A stretch of DNA of 64,000 nt from Burkholderiales bacterium (lineage in GTDB: Bacteria > Pseudomonadota > Gammaproteobacteria > Burkholderiales > Burkholderiaceae_C): positions 1 through 64,000 of the forward strand of contig JACRAY010000031.1 in assembly GCA_016213325.1 (NCBI GenBank), in the 5' to 3' direction. Below are positions 39,077 to 48,773 of this stretch, piece after piece (the first letter of the stretch is position 1; each line of letters starts with the position of its first letter). Position numbers and translations under genes: made by a program. The notes below the pieces were generated by a model. It had not been told where the DNA came from. It searched no databases and worked only from the letters and a program-made list of their open reading frames with translations.

Positions 39077-39667
39077 TCAGCGTGTCGGCGGGGTAGCCGG
39101 CGTTGCAGGCGTTGCAGGCGTCGCCGGTGTCGCTGCCGTGCCGTCACCTGCAGGTGTAGCAGGCGTAGCGGGGGTGGCCGGTGTCGCGGCCGCAGCGCCC
39201 ATGGAGGTGGTGGCCTGGCCTTTGCCCTTGCCCTGCGCGGCTGCGCCCTTGCCCTGTGCGGTTGCGCTGCCCTTGCCTTGCGCCGCGGCGCTGCCCTTGC
39301 CCTGCGCGGCGGCAGAAGGCGTGGCCGGCGTGGCGGGGGTGGCTGGGGTTGCAGGCGTGGCCGAAGTCACGCCAGGCGTGGCCGGTGTGGCGGGCGTTGC
39401 CGGGGTAGCCGGTGTGGCCGGGGTCGCTGCGTTGGTGGAACCGGTCGCGCTGGCGTCGCTGCTGGCGCCGCCCGATGCAGACGCCCCGCCTGCTGCGGAC
39501 GCGCCGCCCGCCCCGACACCGACGCCGCCCGCGGCACCCGCGCCCACTCCGGCGCCGACGCCACCGCCGGCACCGACGCCCACGCCTTGGGCCTGGACGC
39601 CGGCTGCCATACCGAACAGGCCGCCCAGCAGGCTTGCCATCACGACCGTCTTCTTCGCTTGCTTCAT
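39077..39667 (-). CDS. Low-complexity exported protein with ATP and AQGKG repeats
   Basis: 196 residues. After a signal peptide (about 1-26, AAGVQAQ) come a glycine/valine/alanine tract (GVGVGAGGGVGAGVG), two runs of the tripeptide repeat (A)TP-ATP and four AQGKG repeats. The only structure expected is a flexible or elastic chain. On DNA level the repeats are near-perfect, so copy number can vary by slippage. Probably surface or matrix protein; unknown function. It is the direct downstream, converging neighbour of the SARP gene. Confidence 0.72.
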   Translation of the reverse strand: MKQAKKTVVMASLLGGLFGMAAGVQAQGVGVGAGGGVGAGVGAGAAGGVGVGAGGASAAGGASASGGASSDASATGSTNAATPATPATPATPATPATPGVTSATPATPATPATPATPSAAAQGKGSAAAQGKGSATAQGKGAAAQGKGKGQATTSMGAAAATPATPATPATPAGDGTAATPATPATPATPATPPTR

Positions 39668-39822
39668 CAGGATGTGCTCCAGTTGTTGGAGCGACCGATG
39701 CTAGGTGCCTCAACTCAGCCGCATGTGTCGGCATGTTGGGTGGGCGGCCCGCCCGACAGATCCCGTTGCGAAACAGGGCATGCGGTGACAGTCACTCCGC
39801 CGTCGTGGCGAACGGGGCAGGC

Positions 39823-40053
39823 TCAGCGGCAGCCGCAATGCCCCGCGCAACGCCGCTCCTGCACGCACTCGATCACCGTCAGGCACGGCCGGTCTTCCTT
39901 GAGTTCGCCGCGCATGAGCCGCGCGATGGGCCCGCCGACGTAGGGCATGGGCATCTGCACTGTCTCGGCGAACGCCGGCCGCCGGTTCAGCAGCAGGGCA
40001 GCCGCGATGCCGAGGATGGCGATGACGGCGGCAAAGGCAAGGACGTAGTACAT
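39823..40053 (-). CDS. Small membrane-anchored cysteine-rich protein
   Basis: 76 residues. Single N-terminal membrane helix (about 2-22, VLAFAAVIAILGIAAALLL), a short linker with MPMPYVGGPIARLMRGELK and a Cys-rich tail (CLTVIECVQERRCAGHCGCR, six Cys), consistent with an anchored disulfide- or metal-rich peptide. Unknown. Start at 40053 preferred over an upstream in-frame ATG that adds 20 residues. Confidence 0.65.
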   Translation of the reverse strand: MYYVLAFAAVIAILGIAAALLLNRRPAFAETVQMPMPYVGGPIARLMRGELKEDRPCLTVIECVQERRCAGHCGCR

Positions 40054-40153
40054 GGTGATCCCACCTGCAAGGTTGGTGTCCCTGCAGTGTGGGCAAGCTG
40101 GTTGCCGCCGCATTGACCAGCGTCATGCCGGTGCGTGTTGCGGCGGCGGCGCG

Positions 40154-40621
40154 CTATTTCGAAGCGAGCGGCAACGCCGTCTTGTAGCGAACCTGCTTCA
40201 ACGCGAAGCTCGACCGGATCTTCTCGATCCCCGCAATCGGCGTCAGCTGGTCCAGGATGAACCTCTCCAGCGCGGCGATGTCGGCCACCACCACCCGGAT
40301 CAGGTAGTCGCTCTCGCCCGTCATCAGGTAGCACTCCATCACCTCGTCGTGTTCGGCGATGCGCCGCTCGAACTCGGCCAGCGCGGCCTTCGACTGTTCT
40401 TTCAGGCTGATGTTGATGAAGACGTTGAGGCCCAGGCCCAGTGCCTTGGCGCTGGCCAGCGCGACATAACGCTCGATCACGCCGGCCGCTTCCAGGGCCT
40501 TCACCCGCGTCAGGCAGGGGCTCGGCGACAGGTGCACGCGCCGGGCCAGCTCCACGTTGGTCAGGGAGCCGTCCTGCTGCAGTTCCGACAGGATCCGCAG
40601 GTCTAGCGCGTCAAGCTGCAT
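40154..40621 (-). CDS. Lrp/AsnC-family regulator
   Basis: 155 residues. N-terminal HTH (LDALDLRILSELQQDGSLTN, LARRVHLSPSPCLTRVKALE) and C-terminal RAM domain (VMECYLMTGESDYLIRVVVA, LERFILDQLTPIAGI). An amino-acid-sensing feast/famine regulator. No obvious target gene adjoins; the aap amino-acid transporter at 44561-48638 is the most logical candidate in the window, by inference only. Confidence 0.92.
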   Translation of the reverse strand: MQLDALDLRILSELQQDGSLTNVELARRVHLSPSPCLTRVKALEAAGVIERYVALASAKALGLGLNVFINISLKEQSKAALAEFERRIAEHDEVMECYLMTGESDYLIRVVVADIAALERFILDQLTPIAGIEKIRSSFALKQVRYKTALPLASK

Positions 40622-40657
40622 GCGGCGGCATTCTATGCCGCCGTTGTGCGAGGCGCC

Positions 40658-40813
40658 CTATCCGCGGCCGCGGAAGAAGGCGATAGCCGCCATGATCAGG
40701 AACACGAAGAACAGGATCTTGGCGATGCCGGCGGCGCCGGCGGCCAGGCCGCCGAAGCCCAGCACGGCGGCAATCAGTGCGATCACGAAAAACACGACAG
40801 CGTAGTGCAGCAT
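40658..40813 (-). CDS. DUF1328 small membrane protein (YtjA-like)
   Basis: 51 residues, two hydrophobic helices: MLHYAVVFFVIALIAAVLGF and AAGIAKILFFVFLIMAAIAF, ending RGRG, the signature of DUF1328. Often stress-induced in proteobacteria; function unknown. The start at 40813 matches the family; a longer in-frame ORF to 40888 does not. Confidence 0.88.
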   Translation of the reverse strand: MLHYAVVFFVIALIAAVLGFGGLAAGAAGIAKILFFVFLIMAAIAFFRGRG

Positions 40814-40984
40814 GTTCAGCTCCCTTGAGTTTTGGCGCACCCGGCGGGTGCTGGTCCTGCGTGCAGAGTAGGGCCTGGGCGGCTGCATGCTGATCAGCGA
40901 CGGGCCTGACTGCTTGTGGGGTGAAGGCGCTTTCCGCCTGTAGGAGGTGGTCGCTGCTCAGCAGCTCGCTTAGACTCGGCCACG

Positions 40985-42415
40985 GTGATCCAGTCCCTCT
41001 CCAGCAAGCTGCAGGCGTCGCACCCCCTGGCCCCTGAACTGTTGCGGTTCATGGGCCCGGTGCTGCTCACGAGCATGCTGCAGGCGATCTCGGGCGCCAT
41101 CAACAACGCCTACCTCGGCCGGCTGGTCGGCCCCACGGGCCTGGCCGCAGCGGCCATCATCGCGCCGGTGCAGGGCCTGCTGTTCCTGCTGCTCGCGGCC
41201 TTTGCCATGGGCGCCGCGGTGCTGGTGGGGCGCGCCTCGGGCGCGGACGATGACGACCAGGTCACGCGCATCGGCGGCACGGCGCTGGCCATCACCGCGC
41301 TGCTGTGCGGGGCGGTCGGGGTGCCCGCGTACTTCGCGATGCCCTGGTTCGTGCAACTGCTCGACGTGCCGCCCGAAATGTTCGACGAGGCGGTGCGCTA
41401 TGGCCGCTTCTGCCTGCCCGGCTTCTTTGCCACGGCCTTCTTCATGATCATGTCGATCATGGTCCGCGCCACGGGCGACAGCACCTTCATGCTGCGCTGC
41501 CTGGTGGTCTTCTGCGTCGTGCTGGCAGTGGCCACGCCGGCCTTCATCGTGGGCGGCCTGGGCGTGCCGGGCCTCGGCGCCGCGGGTGCGGCCATGGGCA
41601 GTTTCGTGGCGATGGCCGCATCGCTGGCCGCGCTGCTCTTCATGCTGCGCATCGAGCAGCACCCGCTGCGCTGGGGCCGGGTCAAGAAGCACTCGGGCAT
41701 GGACCCGCGCCTGCTGTGGGAGATGCTGCGGCTGGGCGGCGCCGTGGCCGTGTTCAGCCTGTCGGCCGTGGCGGCCGACACGCTGGTGCTGCGGCTGGTC
41801 AACGCCCACGGCATCGAGTCCACGGCGGCCTGGGGCCTGGCCGTGCAGGTGGCGATGTGGGTGCAGTTCCCTGCCATGGCATCGGGGGCGGCTGCTTCCG
41901 TGTTCGCGGCCAAGGCCTTCGGCGCCGGCGACCTCGAACGCCTGCGCGAAGTGACGCGCACGGCCACGGTGCTGTGCGTCGCCATCGGCGTCGTCATGTG
42001 CGGCGGCGTGAGCCTGTTCGCGACGGCCATCCTGGCCGCCCTGACGGAAGACGCGGCCGTGCGCGCCATCGGCGTCGAGCTGGTGTACGTGCTGGTGTGG
42101 GGCAAGGTCTGCATGGCGCTGGCCGGCATCCGCAGCGCCACCATGCGCGCAACCGGCGTGGTGTTCTGGCCGATGGTGATCTACGTGGCCGGCGACCTGC
42201 TGGTGCTGGTGCCGCTGGCCACCTTGCTCGATGCACCGCTGGGTGTCGTGGGCATCGGTGCGGCCGTCACGCTGTCGCATGCGGTGGCTTTTTCCTTGCA
42301 GGCGCTGTACTTCAACATGGCCGACGTGGCACGCGGGCCGCGGCCGGTCCTGGCAAAGGCGACTGCTGCGGGATCGATCCTGAGCCGGTCGGCGACAAGT
42401 CCATCGCAAAGATAA
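40985..42415 (+). CDS. MATE-family efflux transporter
   Basis: 476 residues, twelve hydrophobic helices in two repeats of six. ELLRFMGPVLLTSMLQAISG opens the first bundle, and VLVGRASGADDDDQVTRIGG and ASVFAAKAFGAGDLERLREV are matched cytoplasmic loops. Drug or metabolite/Na+ or H+ antiport. The GTG at 40985 is the only reasonable start. Lone gene, separated by 61 bp from the split decarboxylase genes. Confidence 0.9.
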   Translation: MIQSLSSKLQASHPLAPELLRFMGPVLLTSMLQAISGAINNAYLGRLVGPTGLAAAAIIAPVQGLLFLLLAAFAMGAAVLVGRASGADDDDQVTRIGGTALAITALLCGAVGVPAYFAMPWFVQLLDVPPEMFDEAVRYGRFCLPGFFATAFFMIMSIMVRATGDSTFMLRCLVVFCVVLAVATPAFIVGGLGVPGLGAAGAAMGSFVAMAASLAALLFMLRIEQHPLRWGRVKKHSGMDPRLLWEMLRLGGAVAVFSLSAVAADTLVLRLVNAHGIESTAAWGLAVQVAMWVQFPAMASGAAASVFAAKAFGAGDLERLREVTRTATVLCVAIGVVMCGGVSLFATAILAALTEDAAVRAIGVELVYVLVWGKVCMALAGIRSATMRATGVVFWPMVIYVAGDLLVLVPLATLLDAPLGVVGIGAAVTLSHAVAFSLQALYFNMADVARGPRPVLAKATAAGSILSRSATSPSQR

Positions 42416-42476
42416 CGCCTGTCACCCTAGAATGGGAATTCGCTGCGGCCTTCAACAACAATCAGCACGCACGGAC

Positions 42477-43025
42477 ATGCAACAAGTTGACCCCCTGCAG
42501 GCCGAAGCGGCTCCCGCCGATTGGCCCAGCCGGATCCATGCGGTGCTGCAAGGCCTGCAAATTCGCCAGGTGGCCTATGTGCCGGACGCAGGGCATGCCC
42601 GGCTCATCCAGCTGTGCGAGCAGGATCCGAGCATGGCCAGCACCGTGCTGACGACCGAGGAGGAGGGCATTGCGCTCGCCACGGGTGCCTGGCTGGGCGG
42701 CCAGCACGCCGTCGTGCTGATGCAGAGCAGCGGGGTGGGCAACTGCATCAACATGCTTTCGCTCGTGCAGGCTTGCCGCGTCCCGCTGGCGATGATCGTC
42801 ACGATGCGCGGCGAGTGGGGTGAGTTCAATCCGTGGCAGATCCCCATGGGCCGCACCACCTGCGAAAGCCTGGAGCTGGCGGGCGTGGCCACTTACCGGG
42901 TGGACCGGGAAGAGGATGCAGCCGGGACCGTGGAAGCCGCCGTCGGTGCGGCGTTCGACACGCAGACGGCCGTCGCCGTCGTGCTGTCCCAGCGCATGCT
43001 GGGCCGCAAGAAATGGACCGGGTGA
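42477..43025 (+). CDS. ThDP-dependent decarboxylase, N-terminal (PYR) subunit, ComD-like
   Basis: 182 residues, one PYR domain. VLTTEEEGIALATGAWLGG carries the glutamate that activates ThDP, and LMQSSGVGNCINMLSLVQAC, VTMRGEWGEFNPWQIPMG follow. Single-domain PYR subunits occur in sulfopyruvate decarboxylase (ComDE) and relatives such as phosphonopyruvate decarboxylase; the substrate is likely a 2-oxoacid. It overlaps the PP-subunit gene by 13 bp. Confidence 0.82.
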   Translation: MQQVDPLQAEAAPADWPSRIHAVLQGLQIRQVAYVPDAGHARLIQLCEQDPSMASTVLTTEEEGIALATGAWLGGQHAVVLMQSSGVGNCINMLSLVQACRVPLAMIVTMRGEWGEFNPWQIPMGRTTCESLELAGVATYRVDREEDAAGTVEAAVGAAFDTQTAVAVVLSQRMLGRKKWTG

Positions 43026-43618
43026 TTGCCGTGAGCGGCGACCAGCTTCTCGACCGGCGCCAGGTGGTGGCGACGTTCCTCGCGGAACGCGGCCCATTGC
43101 TCGTCGTCACCGGGCTCGGTGCGCCGACATACGACGTCGCCGCGGCCGGCGACGATCCCCGCAACTTCTACCTGTGGGGCGCCATGGGCGGCGCGGCGAT
43201 GGTCGGGCTTGGGCTGGCCACCGCGCAGCCCGGGCGACCCGTGGCCGTCGTCACCGGAGACGGCGAGCAGCTGATGGGGATGGGCGCGCTGGCCACCATC
43301 GGGGCGCGCCGGCCGCGGAACCTCTCCATCGTGGTACTGGACAACGAGCGCTACGGCGAGACGGGCGGGCAACTGACGCACACCGCCAAGGGCGTAGACC
43401 TGGCGGGCGTGGCCCGGGCTTGCGGCTTCGAAGAGGCCGTGACCGTGCGCACCGCGGACCAGGTGCTGGCGCTGCGCGGCAGGCTGCAGCTGCGCCAGGG
43501 CTGCCTGTTGGCAGTGATCAAGGTAGACACCGCCGATCTTCCACGCGTGCTGCCGCCGCGGGATGGTGCGCTGCTGGCGCGGCGCTTCCGCGAAGCGGTC
43601 GTGGGCGAGCCGCTGTAG
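43013..43618 (+). CDS. ThDP-dependent decarboxylase, C-terminal (PP) subunit, ComE-like
   Basis: 201 residues, one ThDP-binding PP domain: AMGGAAMVGLGLATAQPGR, then the GDG...N metal/ThDP motif GDGEQLMGMGALATIGARRP and LSIVVLDNERYGETGG. Together with the upstream PYR subunit it makes an alpha-beta decarboxylase. Start at 43013 (ATG) overlaps the previous gene; GTG at 43022 is an alternative. Confidence 0.82.
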   Translation: MDRVIAVSGDQLLDRRQVVATFLAERGPLLVVTGLGAPTYDVAAAGDDPRNFYLWGAMGGAAMVGLGLATAQPGRPVAVVTGDGEQLMGMGALATIGARRPRNLSIVVLDNERYGETGGQLTHTAKGVDLAGVARACGFEEAVTVRTADQVLALRGRLQLRQGCLLAVIKVDTADLPRVLPPRDGALLARRFREAVVGEPL

Positions 43619-43641
43619 CGGCCATGACGAAGGAGACACAC

Positions 43642-44535
43642 ATGGCAAGGATCGGCTTCATCGGCCTCGGGCGCATGGGGCGTCCCATGGCTTCGAACCT
43701 GCGGAAGAAGGGGTTCGAGCTTGCCGTCTACGACGTCGACCCGGCGGGCGTCCGGCCACTCGCGGAGCTCGGCGCGACCGACGCCGCTTCTGCCGCCGAG
43801 GTCGCCCGGCAATCCGACATCGTGTTCACCATGCTGCCCGGATCGCCCGAGGTGGAAGCCACCGTGCTCGGCAAGGACGGGCTGATTGCCAATGGCCGGG
43901 CCGGGCTCCTGATCGTGGACATGAGCACGATCGATCCGCGCACCACCGACCGCATCGCGCAAGCAGCGCGCGACTCGGGCATGTCGGTGGTAGACGCGCC
44001 CGTGGGGCGGCTGGCGTCGCACGCGGATCGGGGCGAGTGCCTCTTCATGGTGGGCGGCTCGGTGGACGATGTCGCACGCGTGCAGCCGATGCTGCAGGCC
44101 ATGGGCTCGACCATCCATCACTGCGGGGACGTGGGGACCGGCATCCGCACGAAGCTGGTGAACAACTACCTGGCCGTGGTCTCGTGCCAGCTGAATGCGG
44201 AGGCATTGGCCCTGTCCCAGCGGTTTGGACTGGACCTGCACAAGACCCTGGAGGTAATTCACGGAACCACTGCCACCAACGGACAGCTGAAGATCGCATG
44301 GCCCGCCAAGGTGCTGGCCGGCGACATCGAGCCGGGCTTCGCGATCGACCTGGCGCACAAGGACCTGACGCTGATCCTCACTGCAGCCAACGACCAGCGG
44401 GTGCCCATGCCGGTGGCTGCAGCGGCGCGCGAGGCGTACAGCATGGCGCGGGCCGCCAGATGGGGTCGCAAAGACTTCTCGGCCATGGTCGATGTGCTGT
44501 GCGACCAGGCAGGCATCGAGAAGCCACGGCTGTAG
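43642..44535 (+). CDS. NAD(P)-dependent beta-hydroxyacid dehydrogenase (3-hydroxyisobutyrate dehydrogenase family)
   Basis: 297 residues. IGFIGLGRMGRPMASNL (Rossmann), FTMLPGSPEVEATVLG, VVDAPVGRLASHADRGE, and the catalytic lysine in GIRTKLVNNYLAVVS. The PVGR...AD substrate loop resembles sulfolactaldehyde reductases (YihU) and tartronate semialdehyde reductases more than true 3-hydroxyisobutyrate dehydrogenases, as I recall them. AAGGAG precedes the ATG. It follows the split decarboxylase after 23 bp, probably acting on an aldehyde or hydroxyacid of the same pathway. Confidence 0.85.
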   Translation: MARIGFIGLGRMGRPMASNLRKKGFELAVYDVDPAGVRPLAELGATDAASAAEVARQSDIVFTMLPGSPEVEATVLGKDGLIANGRAGLLIVDMSTIDPRTTDRIAQAARDSGMSVVDAPVGRLASHADRGECLFMVGGSVDDVARVQPMLQAMGSTIHHCGDVGTGIRTKLVNNYLAVVSCQLNAEALALSQRFGLDLHKTLEVIHGTTATNGQLKIAWPAKVLAGDIEPGFAIDLAHKDLTLILTAANDQRVPMPVAAAAREAYSMARAARWGRKDFSAMVDVLCDQAGIEKPRL

Positions 44536-44560
44536 GTGGCCCCAACCGCTGGGCGGGCCT

Positions 44561-45304
<744 letters not shown>

Positions 45305-45315
45305 GGGTTGCGGCG

Positions 45316-46410
45316 TCAACGTTGCTTGCTCTGGTTCAGGCGCGCCTCCACCCAGCGGCTGTAGCGCGACATCGCGAAGCACAGGGCAAAGTAGATCATG
45401 GCGATGAAGAGATACGCCTGCAGCTTGAACGGCTTCCAGTTGGCGTCGCTGTTGAGTGCGATGTCCATCGAGCCGGTCAGTTCGTAGAGGCTCACGATGC
45501 TGACCAGCGACGTGTCCTTCAGGATCGAGATGAAGCTGTTCATGATGCTGGGCACCACCATGGCGAGCGCCTGCGGGAGCACGATCTTGCGCTGCGTTTG
45601 CCAATACGACAGGCCGATGGTGGCGGCCGCCTCTACCTGGCCTTTAGGCACGGCCTGCAGGCCGCCGCGGATCACTTCCGCCAGGTAGGCGGCGGCGAAG
45701 AGGGTGATACCCACCAGCACGCGAATGAGCACGTCGATGGTCATGCCCTGCGGCATGAACAGCGGGAACATGAACGAGGCCATGAACAGCACCGAGATCA
45801 GCGGCACGCCGCGCACCAGCTCCACATACAGGGTGCAGAGCGCGCGGATCGCGGGCAAGTCGGACCGCCGCCCCAACGCCACCAGCAGCGCGAGCGGAAA
45901 CGCCAGCACGATGGAGAGCGTTGACAGCAGGATCGTCAGCGGCAGGCCGCCCCAGCGATCCGTCTCGACCTTGCTCAGGCCCGCCACGCCGCCGTACATG
46001 AACACGAAGAACACCACCAGCACCAGCGCCCACAGTACAGCGAGCCACGGTTTCCAGAACGTGCGCATGCAGCTGGCGACGACCAGGCTCATCAAGAGCA
46101 GGGTTGCCACCAGGGGGCGCCACTGTTCCTCGTAGGGATAGCGGCCGAACAGGATCAGGCGGTACTTCTCGGTGATGACGCCCCAGCAGGCGCCGTCGCC
46201 CTGCGCGGCGCGGCATGCCGCGAGGTCCGGTCGCCACACTGCGCTGAACAGGATCCAGTCCAGCACTTGCGGCACCACCCAGAGCAACAGGGCGCCGAGC
46301 GACACGGTGGCCAGCGCGGTGCGCCAGTCCCCGAACAGTTGCAGCCGCAGCGCCTGGAACACGCCCGCGTGGCTGCGCGGGGCGGGGCGGGAGGAGCCGG
46401 CCAGGTGCAT
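45316..46410 (-). CDS. aapM: General L-amino-acid ABC permease AapM
   Basis: 364 residues. Long HisM-type permease: extra N-terminal membrane segments and a periplasmic loop (ACRAAQGDGACWGVITEKYR) before the core with the EAA loop (GLQAVPKGQVEAAATIGLS). About eight helices. Partner of AapQ. Eleven and ten bp from its neighbours, so clearly one operon. Confidence 0.92.
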   Translation of the reverse strand: MHLAGSSRPAPRSHAGVFQALRLQLFGDWRTALATVSLGALLLWVVPQVLDWILFSAVWRPDLAACRAAQGDGACWGVITEKYRLILFGRYPYEEQWRPLVATLLLMSLVVASCMRTFWKPWLAVLWALVLVVFFVFMYGGVAGLSKVETDRWGGLPLTILLSTLSIVLAFPLALLVALGRRSDLPAIRALCTLYVELVRGVPLISVLFMASFMFPLFMPQGMTIDVLIRVLVGITLFAAAYLAEVIRGGLQAVPKGQVEAAATIGLSYWQTQRKIVLPQALAMVVPSIMNSFISILKDTSLVSIVSLYELTGSMDIALNSDANWKPFKLQAYLFIAMIYFALCFAMSRYSRWVEARLNQSKQR

Positions 46411-46420
46411 GCCACGTGCC

Positions 46421-47590
46421 TCACTTTTCCTTGATCGCCACGCGCGCGTTGTACCAGTTCATGAGACCCGAGGTACTGAGCGACAGCGTGAGGTACACGA
46501 CCATGATGATGGCGATGCACTCCACCGCCCGGCCGGTCTGGTTCATGGACGTGTTCGCGATGGAGACCAGGTCCGGATAGCCGATCGCAACGGCGAGCGA
46601 CGAGTTCTTGGTGAGGTTCAGGTACTGGTTGGTCAGCGGCGGGATGATCACGCGCAGTGCCTGCGGGATCAGCACCAGGCGGATCTCGAGCCGGCTGTCC
46701 AGGCCCAGTGCTGCGGCCGCTTCCGATTGGCCCCGCGGCACGGCGGCGATGCCGGAGCGCACCACCTCTGCGATGAAAGCCGCGGTGTACAGCGACAGCC
46801 CCAGCCACAGTGCGAGGAACTCCGGGGTGAGCGCGCCACCGTGCTCCACGGAGAACTCGCCCTTGACCGGTACGTCGAGCGCGGTGGGTGCGCCGCCGAC
46901 CGTCCAGCCCAGCAGCGTGGCAAGCACCACCAGGGCCAGGGGTGTCCAGAACATGCTTCGCGGCGTGCCGGTGGCTTCGAAGCGGCGCTTCGCCCCGCGG
47001 CGATACGCCCAGGCCAGCAACAGGCCCGCGCCGAAGCCGGCCGCCGTCCAGCCTTGTCCGGGGCTCCACACCGGCACCGGGAAATTGAGGCCGCCCTTGC
47101 TCAGGAAAAAGGGCCCTGCCTGCCACTCCTGCCCGACGCCGGGCAGGTACTCGGTGAGGACCAGGTACCACACCAGCAGCTGCAGCAACACGGGGACGTT
47201 GCGGAAGACCTCGACGTACGCGGCGCACAGGCTGCGCACCAGCAGGTTGCGCGAGAACCGGCCCACGCCCAGCAGGGTTCCGAGCACGGTGGCCAGCAAG
47301 ATGCCGGCCACTGCCACGCGCAAGGTGTTGCCCAGGCCGACGGCGAAGCCCTTCAGGTACGACTCGGTCGAGTCGAACGGAATCACGCTCTCGCCGATGC
47401 TGAAGCTGGCCTGCTGCTGCAGGAAGTCGAAGCCGCTCTGGATGCCGCGCACCCGCATGTTGTGCAGCGTGTTGGACCACAGGAACCAGGCCAGCGCGGC
47501 GATCACCGCGCTGGCCAGGACCTGGTACATCAAGCCACGGAAGGCCCGGCTGCGCCAGGACCAGGCGGGCCTTCTGCGCGGGCGTTTCAA
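46421..47590 (-). CDS. aapQ: General L-amino-acid ABC permease AapQ
   Basis: 389 residues. Membrane segments flank a periplasmic loop typical of AapQ (FLQQQASFSIGESVIPFDST), and the EAA-like loop is GIAAVPRGQSEAAAALGLDS. Forms the heterodimeric channel with AapM. It starts 13 bp after the binding-protein gene. Confidence 0.92.
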   Translation of the reverse strand: MKRPRRRPAWSWRSRAFRGLMYQVLASAVIAALAWFLWSNTLHNMRVRGIQSGFDFLQQQASFSIGESVIPFDSTESYLKGFAVGLGNTLRVAVAGILLATVLGTLLGVGRFSRNLLVRSLCAAYVEVFRNVPVLLQLLVWYLVLTEYLPGVGQEWQAGPFFLSKGGLNFPVPVWSPGQGWTAAGFGAGLLLAWAYRRGAKRRFEATGTPRSMFWTPLALVVLATLLGWTVGGAPTALDVPVKGEFSVEHGGALTPEFLALWLGLSLYTAAFIAEVVRSGIAAVPRGQSEAAAALGLDSRLEIRLVLIPQALRVIIPPLTNQYLNLTKNSSLAVAIGYPDLVSIANTSMNQTGRAVECIAIIMVVYLTLSLSTSGLMNWYNARVAIKEK

Positions 47591-47603
47591 TGCGCCCGCC
47601 GCG

Positions 47604-48638
47604 TCAGCGCATCGGCAGGGCGTACATCAGCCCGCCCTTGTTCCACTGGTTGTTGATGCCGCGCGGCAGCCCCAGGGCGGACTTCGGGCCGACGTTGCGC
47701 TCGAAGATCTCGCCGTAGTTGCCCGTGGCCTTGACGGCACGCCCCAGCCAGTCCTTGTCCAGCCCCAGCAGCTTGCCCATGTCCTCACCGGTGCCCAGCA
47801 GGCGCTTGACCACCGGGTCCTGGCTGCTGGTCTTGAGCTGGTCGACGTTGGCTTGCGTGACACCGTATTCCTCGGCCTCGATCAGCCCGTAGATCACCCA
47901 CTTCACGATGGCGAGCCACTCGTCGTCACCGCGGCGAACCATGGGGCCCAGCGGTTCCTTGGACACCAGGTCCGGCAGGATGACGTGGTCGGCGGGATTG
48001 GTGGCCACCTTGTTGCGGATGGAAGCAAGTCCCGAAGCGTCGGTGGTGTACGTGATGCAGCGGCCCGCAAAGTACGCGGCCGTCGCCGCTTCTTCCTTCT
48101 CGAACACCACGGTCTTGATGTTGAGGTTGTTGGCCTTGGAGAAGTCGGTCAGGTTCTTCTCGGTCGTGGTGCCGGACTGCACGCACACCGTCTGGTTTTT
48201 CAGCTGCTTGGGGCTCTTGATGTTGCTCTTCTTGGGGACGATGAAGCCCTGGCCGTCGTAGTAGGTGACCACCGTGGCCTGCAGGCCGAGCGAGGCGTCG
48301 CGTGTGAGGGTGAGCGTGGTGTTGCGCGAGAGCAGGTCGATCTCGCCCGACTGCAGTGCGGTAAAGCGCTGCTGCGCCGTGAGCGGCACGTACTTCACCT
48401 TCTCCGGGTCGCCCAGCACCGCAGCGGCGACCGCGCGGCACATGTCGACGTCGAGGCCGCTCCACTTGCCGGTGGAGTCGGCCGCCGAGAACCCGGCCAG
48501 GCCGGTGTGCACGCCGCAGACGACCTGTCCGCGCGCCTTGACGCCGTCGAGCGTCTTGCCGGCCCAGGCGGGCGTCAAAGCGACGATCCCTCCGAGCGCG
48601 ATGGCCAATGACAGGCAACGGGAGCTGAGTCTCTTCAT
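47604..48638 (-). CDS. aapJ: General L-amino-acid-binding protein AapJ
   Basis: 344 residues. Signal peptide (about 1-26, TPAWAG) and the family sequence GVKARGQVVCGVHTGLAGFS, DVDMCRAVAAAVLGDPEKV, QSGEIDLLSRNTTLT and the C-terminal YGEIFERNVG. Periplasmic receptor with broad L-amino-acid specificity. First gene of aapJQMP. The 135-bp gap to the upstream amidohydrolase gene probably holds the promoter. Confidence 0.93.
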   Translation of the reverse strand: MKRLSSRCLSLAIALGGIVALTPAWAGKTLDGVKARGQVVCGVHTGLAGFSAADSTGKWSGLDVDMCRAVAAAVLGDPEKVKYVPLTAQQRFTALQSGEIDLLSRNTTLTLTRDASLGLQATVVTYYDGQGFIVPKKSNIKSPKQLKNQTVCVQSGTTTEKNLTDFSKANNLNIKTVVFEKEEAATAAYFAGRCITYTTDASGLASIRNKVATNPADHVILPDLVSKEPLGPMVRRGDDEWLAIVKWVIYGLIEAEEYGVTQANVDQLKTSSQDPVVKRLLGTGEDMGKLLGLDKDWLGRAVKATGNYGEIFERNVGPKSALGLPRGINNQWNKGGLMYALPMR

Positions 48639-48773
48639 GGATGACCTCCTGGGTGGGTGTTCGCTGTACGACGGGCCGCGCGTTCTCGCGATGCCTCGGC
48701 GAAGGATAACCCCGGCTTGGCTTGGGAGAAACCCGATCTCCGGCGTGGATTGCCGCCTGGGCCCCGCGGAGCG

